This document shows positions 32,628-42,777 of a stretch of DNA of 54,880 bases, one piece after another; the stretch's first letter is position 1; each line of letters begins with the position of its first letter. Source of the DNA: JAXGTO01 sp040774885 (GTDB lineage: Bacteria > Actinomycetota > Coriobacteriia > Coriobacteriales > Eggerthellaceae); NCBI GenBank assembly GCA_040774885.1, contig JAXGTO010000014.1:1-54880 (forward strand). The letters are read 5' to 3'. The notes beneath the pieces were generated by a model, which saw only the letters and a program-made list of their open reading frames with translations, ran no database searches and was not told where the DNA came from. A program made the translations under genes and the position numbers.

Positions 32628-33821
32628 CTAAATGCAGAATCCGAAGACCACGCCCTGGCTGGCCGTAGCCACGCCCCCGTTGTCCACGCCGCCGTTATCA
32701 ATATCCCCGAAACCGTCAGCGCGATTGGGGGTCGAAGAACGCGTCCACCAACTCACATAGCTTGTGGAGCCGCCCGATATAAGAGCCTTCCTCAGCAATC
32801 CCGAGGTGTCGCTTTCTTGCGTACCGGCCACACCACCTTGCTGGAATAGCTGGTATTGGGTTCCTTCGGCATTGACGACCGCATCGATATAAGACGTGCT
32901 GGCGCCCGCATTCCACGACACCGTCCCCAGCATTTCGGGCCACGAGAACAAGAACAGCTTGTCGCTGGTGCTGGTGACCGCAGAAGTCGACTGGGTTTGT
33001 CCGGTGTTGTTGGTGAGCTTGGAAACAGAGACCACTTGGTCCTTCACTTCGGATGGGAAGGTGTTGAGCACCGTAGAATTCAGCCAGCTGCGCATCTCGC
33101 TGCCGCTCCATCCGCCGCTGTTGGTGGCGGAAGTGTTCATCGCATGTGTTCCGTAGCAATCCTTGGTGATGAAAGTGAGCCCGGCCTTGCCGCTGCCGGC
33201 AGCTTTGCTGTCGTGGTAATAGCCGACAAGCTGGACGGCCAAGGTAGTGCCATCGGTCAAATTGATGCTCTTGGAAGCCGTGGTCAACTTGCCCGAGGAA
33301 TCGAGCAGGTTGTACTTCTTGAGCACGGTAGCCGCTGCGCTTTCGCTGCTTGCCGCAGACACCTCGTCGGAAATACGTCCCAATTCGTCCCATGAATAAT
33401 CGGCCAAGCTGGTGCGCACGGTGATTTCGCTGGAGCCGGAGGAAGACGAGGAAGAAGAGGAACTGTCGGAAGTGACCGTCTTGGCCGAAGATGAAGTCTG
33501 CTGGGACTCATCTTTGGACGATGATCCACCCGACCCCGCAAACACGCCCGTGGCCAACAACACGATGAGCACGACCACCACCAAAGCGCCCACTACGATG
33601 CCGATGATGGCACCGGTGGGAAGCTGCTTGCGCTCAGTAGAAGCTGCGGAAACGACTCGCTGCTGTCCAGAAACCCCGCCGACCTGCGCAGCCCGAACAG
33701 CGGGCTGGGGAGCTGTGTTGCCGGTTGCGGCAACCGGACCGCCTTCTTCGACCGGCGCACCGCAGTTGGTGCAAAACGTCGATCCCTCTTCGATCACGTG
33801 TCCGCATTTCGTGCAGAACAT
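32628..33821 (-). CDS. Zinc-ribbon membrane protein with DUF6273-type exterior domain
   Basis: The 397-aa protein starts with a double-CXXC zinc ribbon (Cys3, 6, 17, 20), then a linker, one membrane helix (about 71-95), a Ser-rich spacer and an exterior region. The last 200 residues look like DUF6273: SEMRSWLNSTVLNTFP, LFLFSWPEMLG, SWWTRSSTPN and a C-terminal GGVATASQGVVFGFCI. Such domains are frequent in gut Actinobacteria and Firmicutes surface proteins and are of unknown function. AAAGGGG precedes the ATG. It is the first gene of a two-gene unit with the related protein downstream. Confidence 0.8.
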   Translation of the reverse strand: MFCTKCGHVIEEGSTFCTNCGAPVEEGGPVAATGNTAPQPAVRAAQVGGVSGQQRVVSAASTERKQLPTGAIIGIVVGALVVVVLIVLLATGVFAGSGGSSSKDESQQTSSSAKTVTSDSSSSSSSSSGSSEITVRTSLADYSWDELGRISDEVSAASSESAAATVLKKYNLLDSSGKLTTASKSINLTDGTTLAVQLVGYYHDSKAAGSGKAGLTFITKDCYGTHAMNTSATNSGGWSGSEMRSWLNSTVLNTFPSEVKDQVVSVSKLTNNTGQTQSTSAVTSTSDKLFLFSWPEMLGTVSWNAGASTSYIDAVVNAEGTQYQLFQQGGVAGTQESDTSGLLRKALISGGSTSYVSWWTRSSTPNRADGFGDIDNGGVDNGGVATASQGVVFGFCI

Positions 33822-33852
33822 AGCGCCCCTTTCGCCTATTTATGCTGCAACC

Positions 33853-33861
33853 AGTATACCA
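33853..33861 (-). promoter_or_regulatory. Candidate extended -10 promoter of the zinc-ribbon operon
   Basis: The minus strand has TGGTATACT, an extended -10 (TGnTATACT), 32 nt before the ATG at 33821. A TTACTG lies 19 nt upstream, which is long spacing for a -35 box. Confidence 0.5.
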
Positions 33862-33915
33862 ATGGTTTCCACATCCACAGTAATGAAAAGGCAGATGGAA
33901 CCGTTGCGCAACTGG

Positions 33916-33943
33916 TTGAACCCATCCGCTGGCGTGCTATGCT
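33916..33943 (+). promoter_or_regulatory. Candidate promoter of the aminopeptidase gene
   Basis: TTGAAC (33916-33921) and TATGCT (33938-33943) are 16 nt apart, and TGC before the -10 makes it an extended type. It lies 28 nt before the ATG. Confidence 0.55.
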
Positions 33944-33971
33944 CTCCCTGAAAACACGAGAAAGGACCATG

Positions 33972-35207
33972 ATGCAAAACCTCGATGCCCGATTGGAAAA
34001 ATATGCCCGTTTGGCCGTTGAAACCGGATGCAATCTGCAACCGGGCCAAGAGCTCTATGTGAACGCCGATGTGACTCAGGTGCCGCTGGTGCGCCACATC
34101 GTGCGCTGCGCGTATGAAGCCGGCGCCGCAAACGTCACCACGCAATTCGGCGATGAGCGGATCGGCCGCATGAACTACGATTACAAGCCCGCGGATAGCT
34201 TCAAGGACTACCCCGCTTGGCAGGCCGAACTGCAAAACGGCGTGGCACAGCGCGGCGCCGCCCTGCTGTTCGTCAGCAGCGAAGACCCCCAAGCCATGGC
34301 CGGCGTCGATCAGGCGAAGCTGATGAACCGCGTGCTGGCAGCCAACGAAGCCTGCAAGGAATGGCGCGACGGCATGGACTTCGGACACAACGTCTGGTGC
34401 ATCATCGGCGCTGCAAGCCCCGCATGGGCCGCCCGCGTGTTCCCCGATCTGCCCGAAGATGAAGCGGTCGAAAAACTATGGGAGGCCATCCTTCATACGG
34501 CGCGCTGCGACGGCGATGATCCGGCAGCCGCTTGGGCGGCGCACCAAAACAGCTTTGACGAGCGCAAGGCCTGGCTGAACGAGCATCGCTTCGATGCACT
34601 GCACTATTCCAATGCGCTGGGAACAGACATCACCGTGGGGCTGCCCGCAAACCACATATGGAACGGCGGCGGCGATACGACCGTGGGCGGCACGCCGTTT
34701 TTCCCCAACATGCCCACCGAAGAGCTGTTCACCAGTCCCGACAGGTTGCGCACCGAAGGCACGGTGGTGGCCAGCATGCCGCTGAACCACGGTGGCGCCC
34801 TGGTGGAAGGCTTCCAACTGACGTTCGCTGGCGGACGTGTGACGGACTATTCCGCAGAAAGCGGCTACGACGTGCTGCGCCAAATCGTCGAAACCGATGA
34901 TGGCAGCCATTACCTGGGCGAAGTGGCGCTCATCCCCAAAACCAGTCCCATCAAACAGACGGGCATCCTGTTTTTGAACACGTTGTTCGACGAAAACGCC
35001 AGCTGCCATATGGCGCTGGGCATGGGATTCCCCGACTGTTTCGAAGGCGGGCGCGACATGGACAAAGAGGCTTTGATGGCGGCTGGCGTCAACGATTCGG
35101 CCACGCATGTGGACTTCATGCTGGGCACCGATGACCTGGCCATAGACGGCATAGCGGCCGACGGCACGACGGTGCCTATATTCCGCGACGGCGACTGGGC
35201 CTTCTAA
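33972..35207 (+). CDS. M29-family aminopeptidase
   Basis: The 411-aa protein is an M29 (thermophilic-type) metalloaminopeptidase, a cytosolic enzyme that removes N-terminal residues from peptides. Family landmarks include QPGQELYVNADV near the N-terminus, the metal-ligand stretches HRFDALHYSNALGTDITVGL, GTPFFPNMPTEELFTSPD, HYLGEVALIP and FLNTLFDENASCHMALG (Glu/His ligands), and a C-terminal HVDFMLGTDDL. Two ATGs are adjacent; the second (33972) has better spacing from AAAGGA. It is followed 15 nt later by a DNA glycosylase gene on the same strand. Confidence 0.93.
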   Translation: MQNLDARLEKYARLAVETGCNLQPGQELYVNADVTQVPLVRHIVRCAYEAGAANVTTQFGDERIGRMNYDYKPADSFKDYPAWQAELQNGVAQRGAALLFVSSEDPQAMAGVDQAKLMNRVLAANEACKEWRDGMDFGHNVWCIIGAASPAWAARVFPDLPEDEAVEKLWEAILHTARCDGDDPAAAWAAHQNSFDERKAWLNEHRFDALHYSNALGTDITVGLPANHIWNGGGDTTVGGTPFFPNMPTEELFTSPDRLRTEGTVVASMPLNHGGALVEGFQLTFAGGRVTDYSAESGYDVLRQIVETDDGSHYLGEVALIPKTSPIKQTGILFLNTLFDENASCHMALGMGFPDCFEGGRDMDKEALMAAGVNDSATHVDFMLGTDDLAIDGIAADGTTVPIFRDGDWAF

Positions 35208-35221
35208 CAGCCGATTCGCCC

Positions 35222-35977
35222 ATGTCCGCTTTCTCGTTTGAAACCACCGAGTTCGACTTGCACGCCATCTATGACAGCGGGCAAGTGTTCACCTGGACGC
35301 CGCTCGATCCAGGCGGCTACCAGGTGCTTTCCGGCCGCAAGCGTTGTCTGGCACGCCAAAGCGGAAACCTGCTGTCCATCGATGGGGCAAAAAGCGACGA
35401 GGCATATTGGCGCCACTACTTCGCCCTCGACGATGACTACCCTGCCATCCTGAACGACCTTGCCATCCCCGCCGAAGTCCTTGCAGCTTCACGCGGCGTG
35501 AGGGTGCTGCACCAGGATTGGTGGGATGCATCGATTTCATTCATCGTTTCGCAGAATTCCAATATCCCGCGCATCACCGCGAGCGTGGTCAGGATGAGCG
35601 ATGATGCGGGTATCCTTGCAGCGCCCGAACTGGCGGCTTTGCTTGAGGCCGATGATTGCGGATTGGGCTATCGCCGCGACTACCTGCGCAGCTTTGCCGC
35701 CAGCGTTGCCGATGGATGGCGCCCGGCCGCGCTTTCGCATGCCGTATCGCTGGACGACCAAATCGAAGAACTCTGCCGATTCAAGGGCATCGGTGTGAAG
35801 GTGGCCACCTGCATCTGCCTCTACGGACTGGAATTCATGCAAGCCGTGCCTCGCGATGTGTGGATCAAGCGCGTGGATGAGGAATGCGGCGTTGCCTGGG
35901 ACCAACGCTGGGGCGGCATGCAGCAGCAGTTCTATTACGCATGGATCAGATCGCGAGACCGAGCTCCCGTCCCCTGA
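35222..35977 (+). CDS. 8-oxoguanine DNA glycosylase, OGG1-type
   Basis: The 251-aa protein is a helix-hairpin-helix glycosylase of the OGG1 type, which removes oxidised guanine and nicks the strand. The hairpin and active site are clear: FKGIGVKVATCICLYGLEF carries the catalytic Lys193, and AVPRDVW carries Asp212; their 19-residue spacing equals that of human OGG1 (Lys249/Asp268). The N-terminal part has GQVFTWTPL, matching the family's first domain, and SFIVSQNSNIPRI. The ribosome site is weak, so coupling to the aminopeptidase gene is likely. Its stop abuts the stop of the convergent tlyA-type gene without a gap. Confidence 0.9.
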   Translation: MSAFSFETTEFDLHAIYDSGQVFTWTPLDPGGYQVLSGRKRCLARQSGNLLSIDGAKSDEAYWRHYFALDDDYPAILNDLAIPAEVLAASRGVRVLHQDWWDASISFIVSQNSNIPRITASVVRMSDDAGILAAPELAALLEADDCGLGYRRDYLRSFAASVADGWRPAALSHAVSLDDQIEELCRFKGIGVKVATCICLYGLEFMQAVPRDVWIKRVDEECGVAWDQRWGGMQQQFYYAWIRSRDRAPVP

Positions 35978-36715
35978 TCAACCGCGGTATACCGCGCGCA
36001 CCAGATATTCGACGTTGCCGCGCTTGCGCCCGACGATGGGGCTCTCGATAACCCCCGTCACCTCGAACCCGGCAGCAGCCAGGGCTTCTTCCACTTCACG
36101 CACAGTGCGCCGACGCACCTCGTCGCTGGTGACCACTCCCCCGTCGGTTTCATCGTGACGGCTTTCGAATTGCGGTTTGACCAAGCCCACGAAGATGCTG
36201 CCCACCGCACTCAACTGCGCAAACACCGGTGCCAATCCGGCCAACCCGATGAAGCTCAAATCAGCAACCAGCAAATCGAAGGGGGCGCCCAGCACCGCAG
36301 GATCGACCGTGCGGATATTGGTGCGCTCGAACACGGTGACCCGCGGGTCTTGGCGCACCTTCCATGCCAGCTGCCCATAATTCACATCGACGCAGGCAAC
36401 GCTCGCCGCACCGGCCTGCAGCAGGCAATCCGAAAACCCACCCGTGGAACTGCCGATATCGACGCAACGCAGCCCTTCGACGCTTTGCCCGAACGCATCG
36501 AGCGCGCCGCGCAGTTTCAGCCCGCCGCGCGAAACATAACCAGCCGTCGAACCGATCACCTGCACGTCGGCGTCGGGCGCCACCATGATGGCCGCGCTGG
36601 CGGCATAGACGTCGTCCACCTTGACCTCGTGTGCCAGCACGGCGCGCAAGGCGGCATCGGCATCGGGAAAGCAGCCATGTTCTACCAGATAGGTATCGAG
36701 TCTCATCTTCTTCAT
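35978..36715 (-). CDS. TlyA-family rRNA methyltransferase
   Basis: The 245-aa protein has an N-terminal S4 RNA-binding domain (RLDTYLVEHG ... VKVDD) and an FtsJ-like SAM domain (SRGGLKLRGALDAFG, CVDIGSSTGGFSDCLLQ, LLVADLSFIGL, LVKPQFE). TlyA enzymes 2'-O-methylate cytidines in 16S and/or 23S rRNA and have been discussed as hemolysins. Three in-frame ATGs (36724, 36715, 36706) lack a good ribosome site, and TATAAT overlaps the first, so the mRNA may have almost no leader. I chose 36715. Confidence 0.9.
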   Translation of the reverse strand: MKKMRLDTYLVEHGCFPDADAALRAVLAHEVKVDDVYAASAAIMVAPDADVQVIGSTAGYVSRGGLKLRGALDAFGQSVEGLRCVDIGSSTGGFSDCLLQAGAASVACVDVNYGQLAWKVRQDPRVTVFERTNIRTVDPAVLGAPFDLLVADLSFIGLAGLAPVFAQLSAVGSIFVGLVKPQFESRHDETDGGVVTSDEVRRRTVREVEEALAAAGFEVTGVIESPIVGRKRGNVEYLVRAVYRG

Positions 36716-36722
36716 AGCGTCC

Positions 36723-36728
36723 ATTATA
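36723..36728 (-). promoter_or_regulatory. Candidate -10 box of the tlyA-type gene
   Basis: TATAAT on the minus strand lies 7-8 nt before the ATG at 36715, so transcription would start at or near that codon. No clear -35 box. Confidence 0.4.
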
Positions 36729-36734
36729 CGCAAC

Positions 36735-36765
36735 GTCGCCCCCGACAAGCGCATCGGGGGCGACG
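36735..36765. terminator. Hairpin between ligA and the tlyA-type gene
   Basis: CGTCGCCCCCGA and TCGGGGGCGACG form a perfect 12-bp stem with a 7-nt loop, 24 nt after the ligA stop. The tail has few T. It probably ends the glmS-to-ligA run. Confidence 0.7.
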
Positions 36766-36788
36766 GAACAACGGCGATGGCAGGCGCG

Positions 36789-38918
36789 CTATGCCGAAGG
36801 CAACTCGCCCGTTTCGATGATGCGCAGGAAAGCTTCCTCGTCGATTACCGGAACGCCGAGCTCCTCGGCTTTCGCGCGCTTCGAACCGGCCGCTTCTCCC
36901 GCAATGACGAAGCCGGTCTTTTTGGAAACGCTGCCGCTCACCTTGGCACCGAGTGCCTTGAGCTTTGCACCGGCCTCTTCACGCGTCATACCGCTTTTTA
37001 CCAGGCTGCCCGTAAGCACGAATGTGATTCCCTCGAGCGTCTGGGGAAGCGCGTCGTCTTCGGGCTGCTCTTCCATGACCACGCCCGCCGCTGCCAGCCG
37101 ATCGATGACTTCAACGTTATCGGGCGTGCGCAAAAACAGATGGATGCTTCGCGCGATGATATCGCCCACGCCGTCCACGGCGGCCAACTGCTCTTCGGTG
37201 GCGCTGCGAAGCGCAGCGATGGAAGGGAACGCCCGCGCAATGGCTTCGGCGGTGGTCTTGCCCACGTGGCGGATACCCAGTCCGAACAGCACGCGGGCGA
37301 AGCCGGCCTGTTTGCTGGCCTCTATCTGGTCGAGCACCTTGGCCGCCATGACAGGACCCAGATGAATGGGGTCGCCTTCCTTGTTGACGCGTCCCATATC
37401 CAGGGTGGCAAGATCGTATTCGGAAAGATGGTAGTAGTCGGCGACATCGGATACGCGCCCGGATTCCAGCAGGCGGCCGATCACTTCATCGCCCAAGCCC
37501 TCGATGTCGAGCGCCCCTCGGCTGGCCCAATGGATAAGACGCTCGCGCGCCTGAGCGGGACAATCGATGGATACGCAACGCAAAACGGCTTCGCCTTCTT
37601 CGCGCACCACAGGGCTGCCGCAGCTGGGACATGCGGAAGGCATGTTCCAAACGGGCGCGTCGGAGGGACGCAAAGACAGCACGGGGCCGAGCACCTCGGG
37701 GATGACATCGCCCGCTTTGCGCACGATGACGGTATCGCCCACGCGCACATCCTTGCGATGCACCTCGTCTTCGTTGTGCAGCGTAGCACGCGCCACCGTG
37801 GATCCGGCAACCAGAACCGGCTCGAGCTCGGCCACCGGCGTGAGCGCGCCGGTACGACCCACCTGAACGGTGATGTCGCGAAGCAACGTGGTCTGTTCCT
37901 CGGGCGGGAATTTGTAAGCGATGGCCCAACGAGGCGCGCGGGCGGTGTAGCCCATGGAATCCTGCAGCGCGAACTCGTTCACCTTGACCACTACGCCGTC
38001 GATTTCATAGGGAAGGTCTTGGCGGCGTTCCAGCGCCTTGCGGCAAAATGCGCGCACTTCTTCGGCGCTGCGGCACAACTCGACATCGGGGTTCACATGG
38101 AATCCAGCCGTGCGCATCCATTCCAAGAACTCGTATTGACCGTCCATTTCAAGCGCATCATTGGAAGCGGTGGCGTAAATGAACGTGGAAAGGTCGCGAT
38201 GCGCCGTGATGGAGGGATCCTTTTGGCGCAAGCTGCCCGCAGCGGCGTTGCGCGGGTTGGCGAAGGGCTGTTTGCCTTCGGCTGCCGCGGCGGCGTTGAG
38301 CTTTTCGAAGCTGGCCTTGGGCATGTACGATTCCCCACGCAACTCGATGGGAGCCTCGGGGTCAGCCAAGCCGGATGTGCTCCCGGCACGCAAGCGCAAA
38401 GGGATGTCTCGGATGGTGCGGATATTGGCCGTCACGTCTTCGCCGGTGGTGCCGTCGCCGCGCGTAGCGGCGCGCACCAAACGCCCGTCTTCATACGTCA
38501 AGGCGATGCCGCTGCCATCGATCTTGAGTTCGCAGCACAGCGGCACCACGCGCCCCAGCGCCTCGAACGTCCGATCGAGCCATTCGTCGAGTTCGTCGAG
38601 CCCCATGGCATCATCGAGCGAATACATGCGGCTGGCATGGGAAATAGGGGCGAACTGGTCGCCCACGTAACCGCCCACACGCTGGGTGGGCGAAGCCGGG
38701 TCGTAGCATTCGGGATGCTCGCGTTCCAGGCGCAGCAGCTCCTGCATCAGCGAATCGAAGGCGGCGTCGCTGATGGCGGGCCGATCCTGGGCATAATACA
38801 GGTAGGAATTGTGCTCTATCTCGCGACGCAGCGCTTCTATGCGCTGCGCCGGATCGGCAGTTTCGAACAAGGAACCCTGGTTCGAGCCCTCGAAAATCTC
38901 AGGTTGATCAGAAGACAT
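36789..38918 (-). CDS. ligA: NAD-dependent DNA ligase
   Basis: The 709-aa protein is LigA, which seals nicks using NAD. The adenylation domain has the nucleophile Lys132 in LKIDG and TRGDGTTGEDVT; an OB fold follows, then a four-Cys zinc finger (CPSCGSP ... CVSIDCPAQ), helix-hairpin-helix motifs (GLGIRHVGKTTAEAIA, VDGVGDIIARS) and a C-terminal BRCT domain (ITFVLTGSLVKSGM). Length is slightly above typical. The ATG at 38918 has GGAAGG upstream and overlaps the end of the hdeD-like gene by 11 nt. Confidence 0.97.
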   Translation of the reverse strand: MSSDQPEIFEGSNQGSLFETADPAQRIEALRREIEHNSYLYYAQDRPAISDAAFDSLMQELLRLEREHPECYDPASPTQRVGGYVGDQFAPISHASRMYSLDDAMGLDELDEWLDRTFEALGRVVPLCCELKIDGSGIALTYEDGRLVRAATRGDGTTGEDVTANIRTIRDIPLRLRAGSTSGLADPEAPIELRGESYMPKASFEKLNAAAAAEGKQPFANPRNAAAGSLRQKDPSITAHRDLSTFIYATASNDALEMDGQYEFLEWMRTAGFHVNPDVELCRSAEEVRAFCRKALERRQDLPYEIDGVVVKVNEFALQDSMGYTARAPRWAIAYKFPPEEQTTLLRDITVQVGRTGALTPVAELEPVLVAGSTVARATLHNEDEVHRKDVRVGDTVIVRKAGDVIPEVLGPVLSLRPSDAPVWNMPSACPSCGSPVVREEGEAVLRCVSIDCPAQARERLIHWASRGALDIEGLGDEVIGRLLESGRVSDVADYYHLSEYDLATLDMGRVNKEGDPIHLGPVMAAKVLDQIEASKQAGFARVLFGLGIRHVGKTTAEAIARAFPSIAALRSATEEQLAAVDGVGDIIARSIHLFLRTPDNVEVIDRLAAAGVVMEEQPEDDALPQTLEGITFVLTGSLVKSGMTREEAGAKLKALGAKVSGSVSKKTGFVIAGEAAGSKRAKAEELGVPVIDEEAFLRIIETGELPSA

Positions 38919-39429
38919 CCATCTTGCCTTCCGCAAAGCCGTAGACAATCATGGAAATGCCGCGCAGCAGCGCCGTCAGCCCGATGAGGATGGACAGCGA
39001 TTCGGGCAGAATGAAGAAGCACACGCCCAAAAGCACGGTCATGATGCCGCTGGCAAGCATCCAACCCCAGATGGGCAGTCCCATGGACTTCAGCTTGAAG
39101 CAACCGGCGATCTCGAACACGCCGAAGATGATGATGAACAAGCCCATCACCCAGCTGACTACGCCCGAAAGCGCGATGGGATGGATGAGGAACATGAGGC
39201 CCAAGACGATGTCGAGCACGGCGTACGCCAGCGCCCAACCGCTCATCTGGAGCACCTTGCGGGTGCGCACCCAGGTGACCAGGTCGAAGCAACCCGAAAT
39301 CAGGAAGCCGCAGCCGGCAACGATGGTGATCACCGTCAGCACGAGGCCCGGATACAATAGGCAGATCAACCCGCAGATTCCCAGCAAGATGCCGCCTGCC
39401 ACCAATCCCCAATCCGTTTTCCGTTCCAT
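38908..39429 (-). CDS. HdeD-like DUF308 membrane protein
   Basis: The 173-aa protein has six closely spaced hydrophobic helices typical of DUF308/HdeD, a family linked to acid resistance in enterobacteria but without known activity. Landmarks are GLICLLYPGLVLTVI and the repeated GLMFLIHPIALS and GVCFFILPESLS units, which show internal duplication of a helix pair. A strong AAGGAGG lies before the ATG. It sits between nnrD and ligA in a five-gene run and overlaps ligA slightly. Confidence 0.88.
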   Translation of the reverse strand: MERKTDWGLVAGGILLGICGLICLLYPGLVLTVITIVAGCGFLISGCFDLVTWVRTRKVLQMSGWALAYAVLDIVLGLMFLIHPIALSGVVSWVMGLFIIIFGVFEIAGCFKLKSMGLPIWGWMLASGIMTVLLGVCFFILPESLSILIGLTALLRGISMIVYGFAEGKMDVF

Positions 39430-39454
39430 GGATCCTCCTTTTCCTGCACGGCGC

Positions 39455-40336
39455 CTACTGCGCCGCGTCCTCGGTTTCTTCCAAGTCGCACAAAACGCGC
39501 GGCAGATATCTGATGATGTCCTCGGCGCACACCGAAACGCTGCTCAAGTGCTCGGCGGCGAGCTTGCCGGCACGCGCATGCAACGTGGTGCCCAGCACGC
39601 AGGCATCCACGGGGTCGAGCTTTTGAGCCAAAAACGCGCCGATGATGCCCGCCAGCACGTCTCCGGTGCCGGCCTTGGCAAGCGCCGATGTTCCTTCGGT
39701 CATGGCGTAGATTTCATCGCCGTCGCTGATGTAGGTGTCGGGGCCCTTGAGCACGCAGATGACGCCGTAGGCTTGCGCCAAGCGGAATACCAGGTCTTGC
39801 GGGTCTTCGGTGGAAAGCCCGAAGATGCCGGCAAGCACCTTGGCTTCGCCCATGTGCGGCGTGATGACCGTAGGCTGGTCGTAGCGGAAACGCCGCTCGC
39901 ACAAGTCGCGGATCTTCTTGGCCGGCAGCATCTTGAGCGCGCCGCCATCCACCAGCACCGGAGCATCCGCATAGCGCAAAAGGCGCCGTGCCATGGTGGC
40001 CACGAACGGATCGGTGGCGTCGAAACCGCAGCCGGCAACATACGCGCAGGGGCGGTCGGGCTGGCTCGAAGCAACGAATTGCGTATCCCAGTTGCTCCAC
40101 GGACGAACCACCAGGGAAGGATGGTACATCTGGATAAGGTGCACAACGGGGTCTTCCACGAACACCTCGGCATAGCCGGCGCCGGCGCGCTGGCTGGCCA
40201 TGGCTGCCAAGCTGGCCGCGCCCGGATACACGGCGGACCCCACCAGCAGCGTCAGCTTGCCCCGCGAATACTTGTTGACGTCATCGCCCGGATACGGAAT
40301 AAGATCGCGTAGAACCGCTTCGGTATAGTCCTTCAT
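39455..40336 (-). CDS. nnrD: ADP-dependent NAD(P)H-hydrate dehydratase
   Basis: The 293-aa protein is the dehydratase half of NAD(P)HX repair, a ribokinase-like enzyme that restores damaged NAD(P)H hydrates using ADP. Signatures are GSAVYPGAASLAAMASQRAG near residue 33, VITPHMGEAKVL, VLKGPDTYI and the phosphate-binding AKAGTGDVLAGIIGA. The epimerase domain often fused to it (NnrE) is absent. The ATG overlaps the acpS stop by 4 nt, so the two are translationally coupled. Confidence 0.93.
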   Translation of the reverse strand: MKDYTEAVLRDLIPYPGDDVNKYSRGKLTLLVGSAVYPGAASLAAMASQRAGAGYAEVFVEDPVVHLIQMYHPSLVVRPWSNWDTQFVASSQPDRPCAYVAGCGFDATDPFVATMARRLLRYADAPVLVDGGALKMLPAKKIRDLCERRFRYDQPTVITPHMGEAKVLAGIFGLSTEDPQDLVFRLAQAYGVICVLKGPDTYISDGDEIYAMTEGTSALAKAGTGDVLAGIIGAFLAQKLDPVDACVLGTTLHARAGKLAAEHLSSVSVCAEDIIRYLPRVLCDLEETEDAAQ

Positions 40337-40902
40337 CGCGCTTGCTCCCCTTCCTCCACGCCTTCGTCGTTTGCCGTTTTGCCCGGCACGTCGAGCTCAT
40401 CGAGCATCGAACGCGCTTCTTTGAATTGCTTGGCCAATTCTTCCATAGGGTCGCGCCGTTTTTCCGTGGCGCGCACGCTTTCTTCGGTGATGGCCATGGC
40501 GCAAGCCACGGCATCGGTATGGGTGAACGACAGCGAAAGGGGCACCTCGCGCACGCCCATGCCGTGCGCCACCCGCGCAGCTGCGCCCTGCAACTTGACG
40601 GCAGGTTTCCCCTTCGACGTGCGCACCACTTCGATATCCATAGGTGCGATGCCTTGCGAAAAACCCGTCCCCAGCGCCTTGCAGACGGCCTCTTTGGCGG
40701 CGAAACGGGTAGCGTAATGGACGGCCGGCTGGGCCGTTGCGTCGCAATACGCGCGTTCGGCAGCGGTGAATACCCGCTCTACGAAATGCGGCGTGCGCGC
40801 CAGTATGGCACGGATGCGCTCGATCTCGACGATGTCCACGCCGAGCCCCACGCCTTCAGGCACTGCCGCACCGCGGCGTTCGAAGTCTTGCGTCGCTTCC
40901 AT
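40333..40902 (-). CDS. acpS: Holo-ACP synthase with C-terminal extension
   Basis: The 189-aa protein transfers 4'-phosphopantetheine from CoA to acyl carrier protein. The family signatures GLGVDIVEIERI (Asp magnesium ligand) and RFAAKEAVCKALGTGF are present, as is LSLSFTHTDAVACAMAI. Typical AcpS is about 120-130 residues; here about 18 extra residues precede the core and about 50 follow it as a charged, helical tail (EELAKQFKEARSMLDEL). It lies 4 nt after glmS and overlaps nnrD by 4 nt. Confidence 0.92.
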   Translation of the reverse strand: MEATQDFERRGAAVPEGVGLGVDIVEIERIRAILARTPHFVERVFTAAERAYCDATAQPAVHYATRFAAKEAVCKALGTGFSQGIAPMDIEVVRTSKGKPAVKLQGAAARVAHGMGVREVPLSLSFTHTDAVACAMAITEESVRATEKRRDPMEELAKQFKEARSMLDELDVPGKTANDEGVEEGEQAR

Positions 40903-40906
40903 GCCG

Positions 40907-42730
<1,824 letters not shown>

Positions 42731-42777
42731 GGGCCGCTCCTTAGCAGGTGAAGGGAATGATTTGGATACCGACCATT

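Noticed and set aside
42731..42777. glmS ribozyme upstream of glmS
   Set aside because: The leader is only 47 nt and lacks the conserved ribozyme core.
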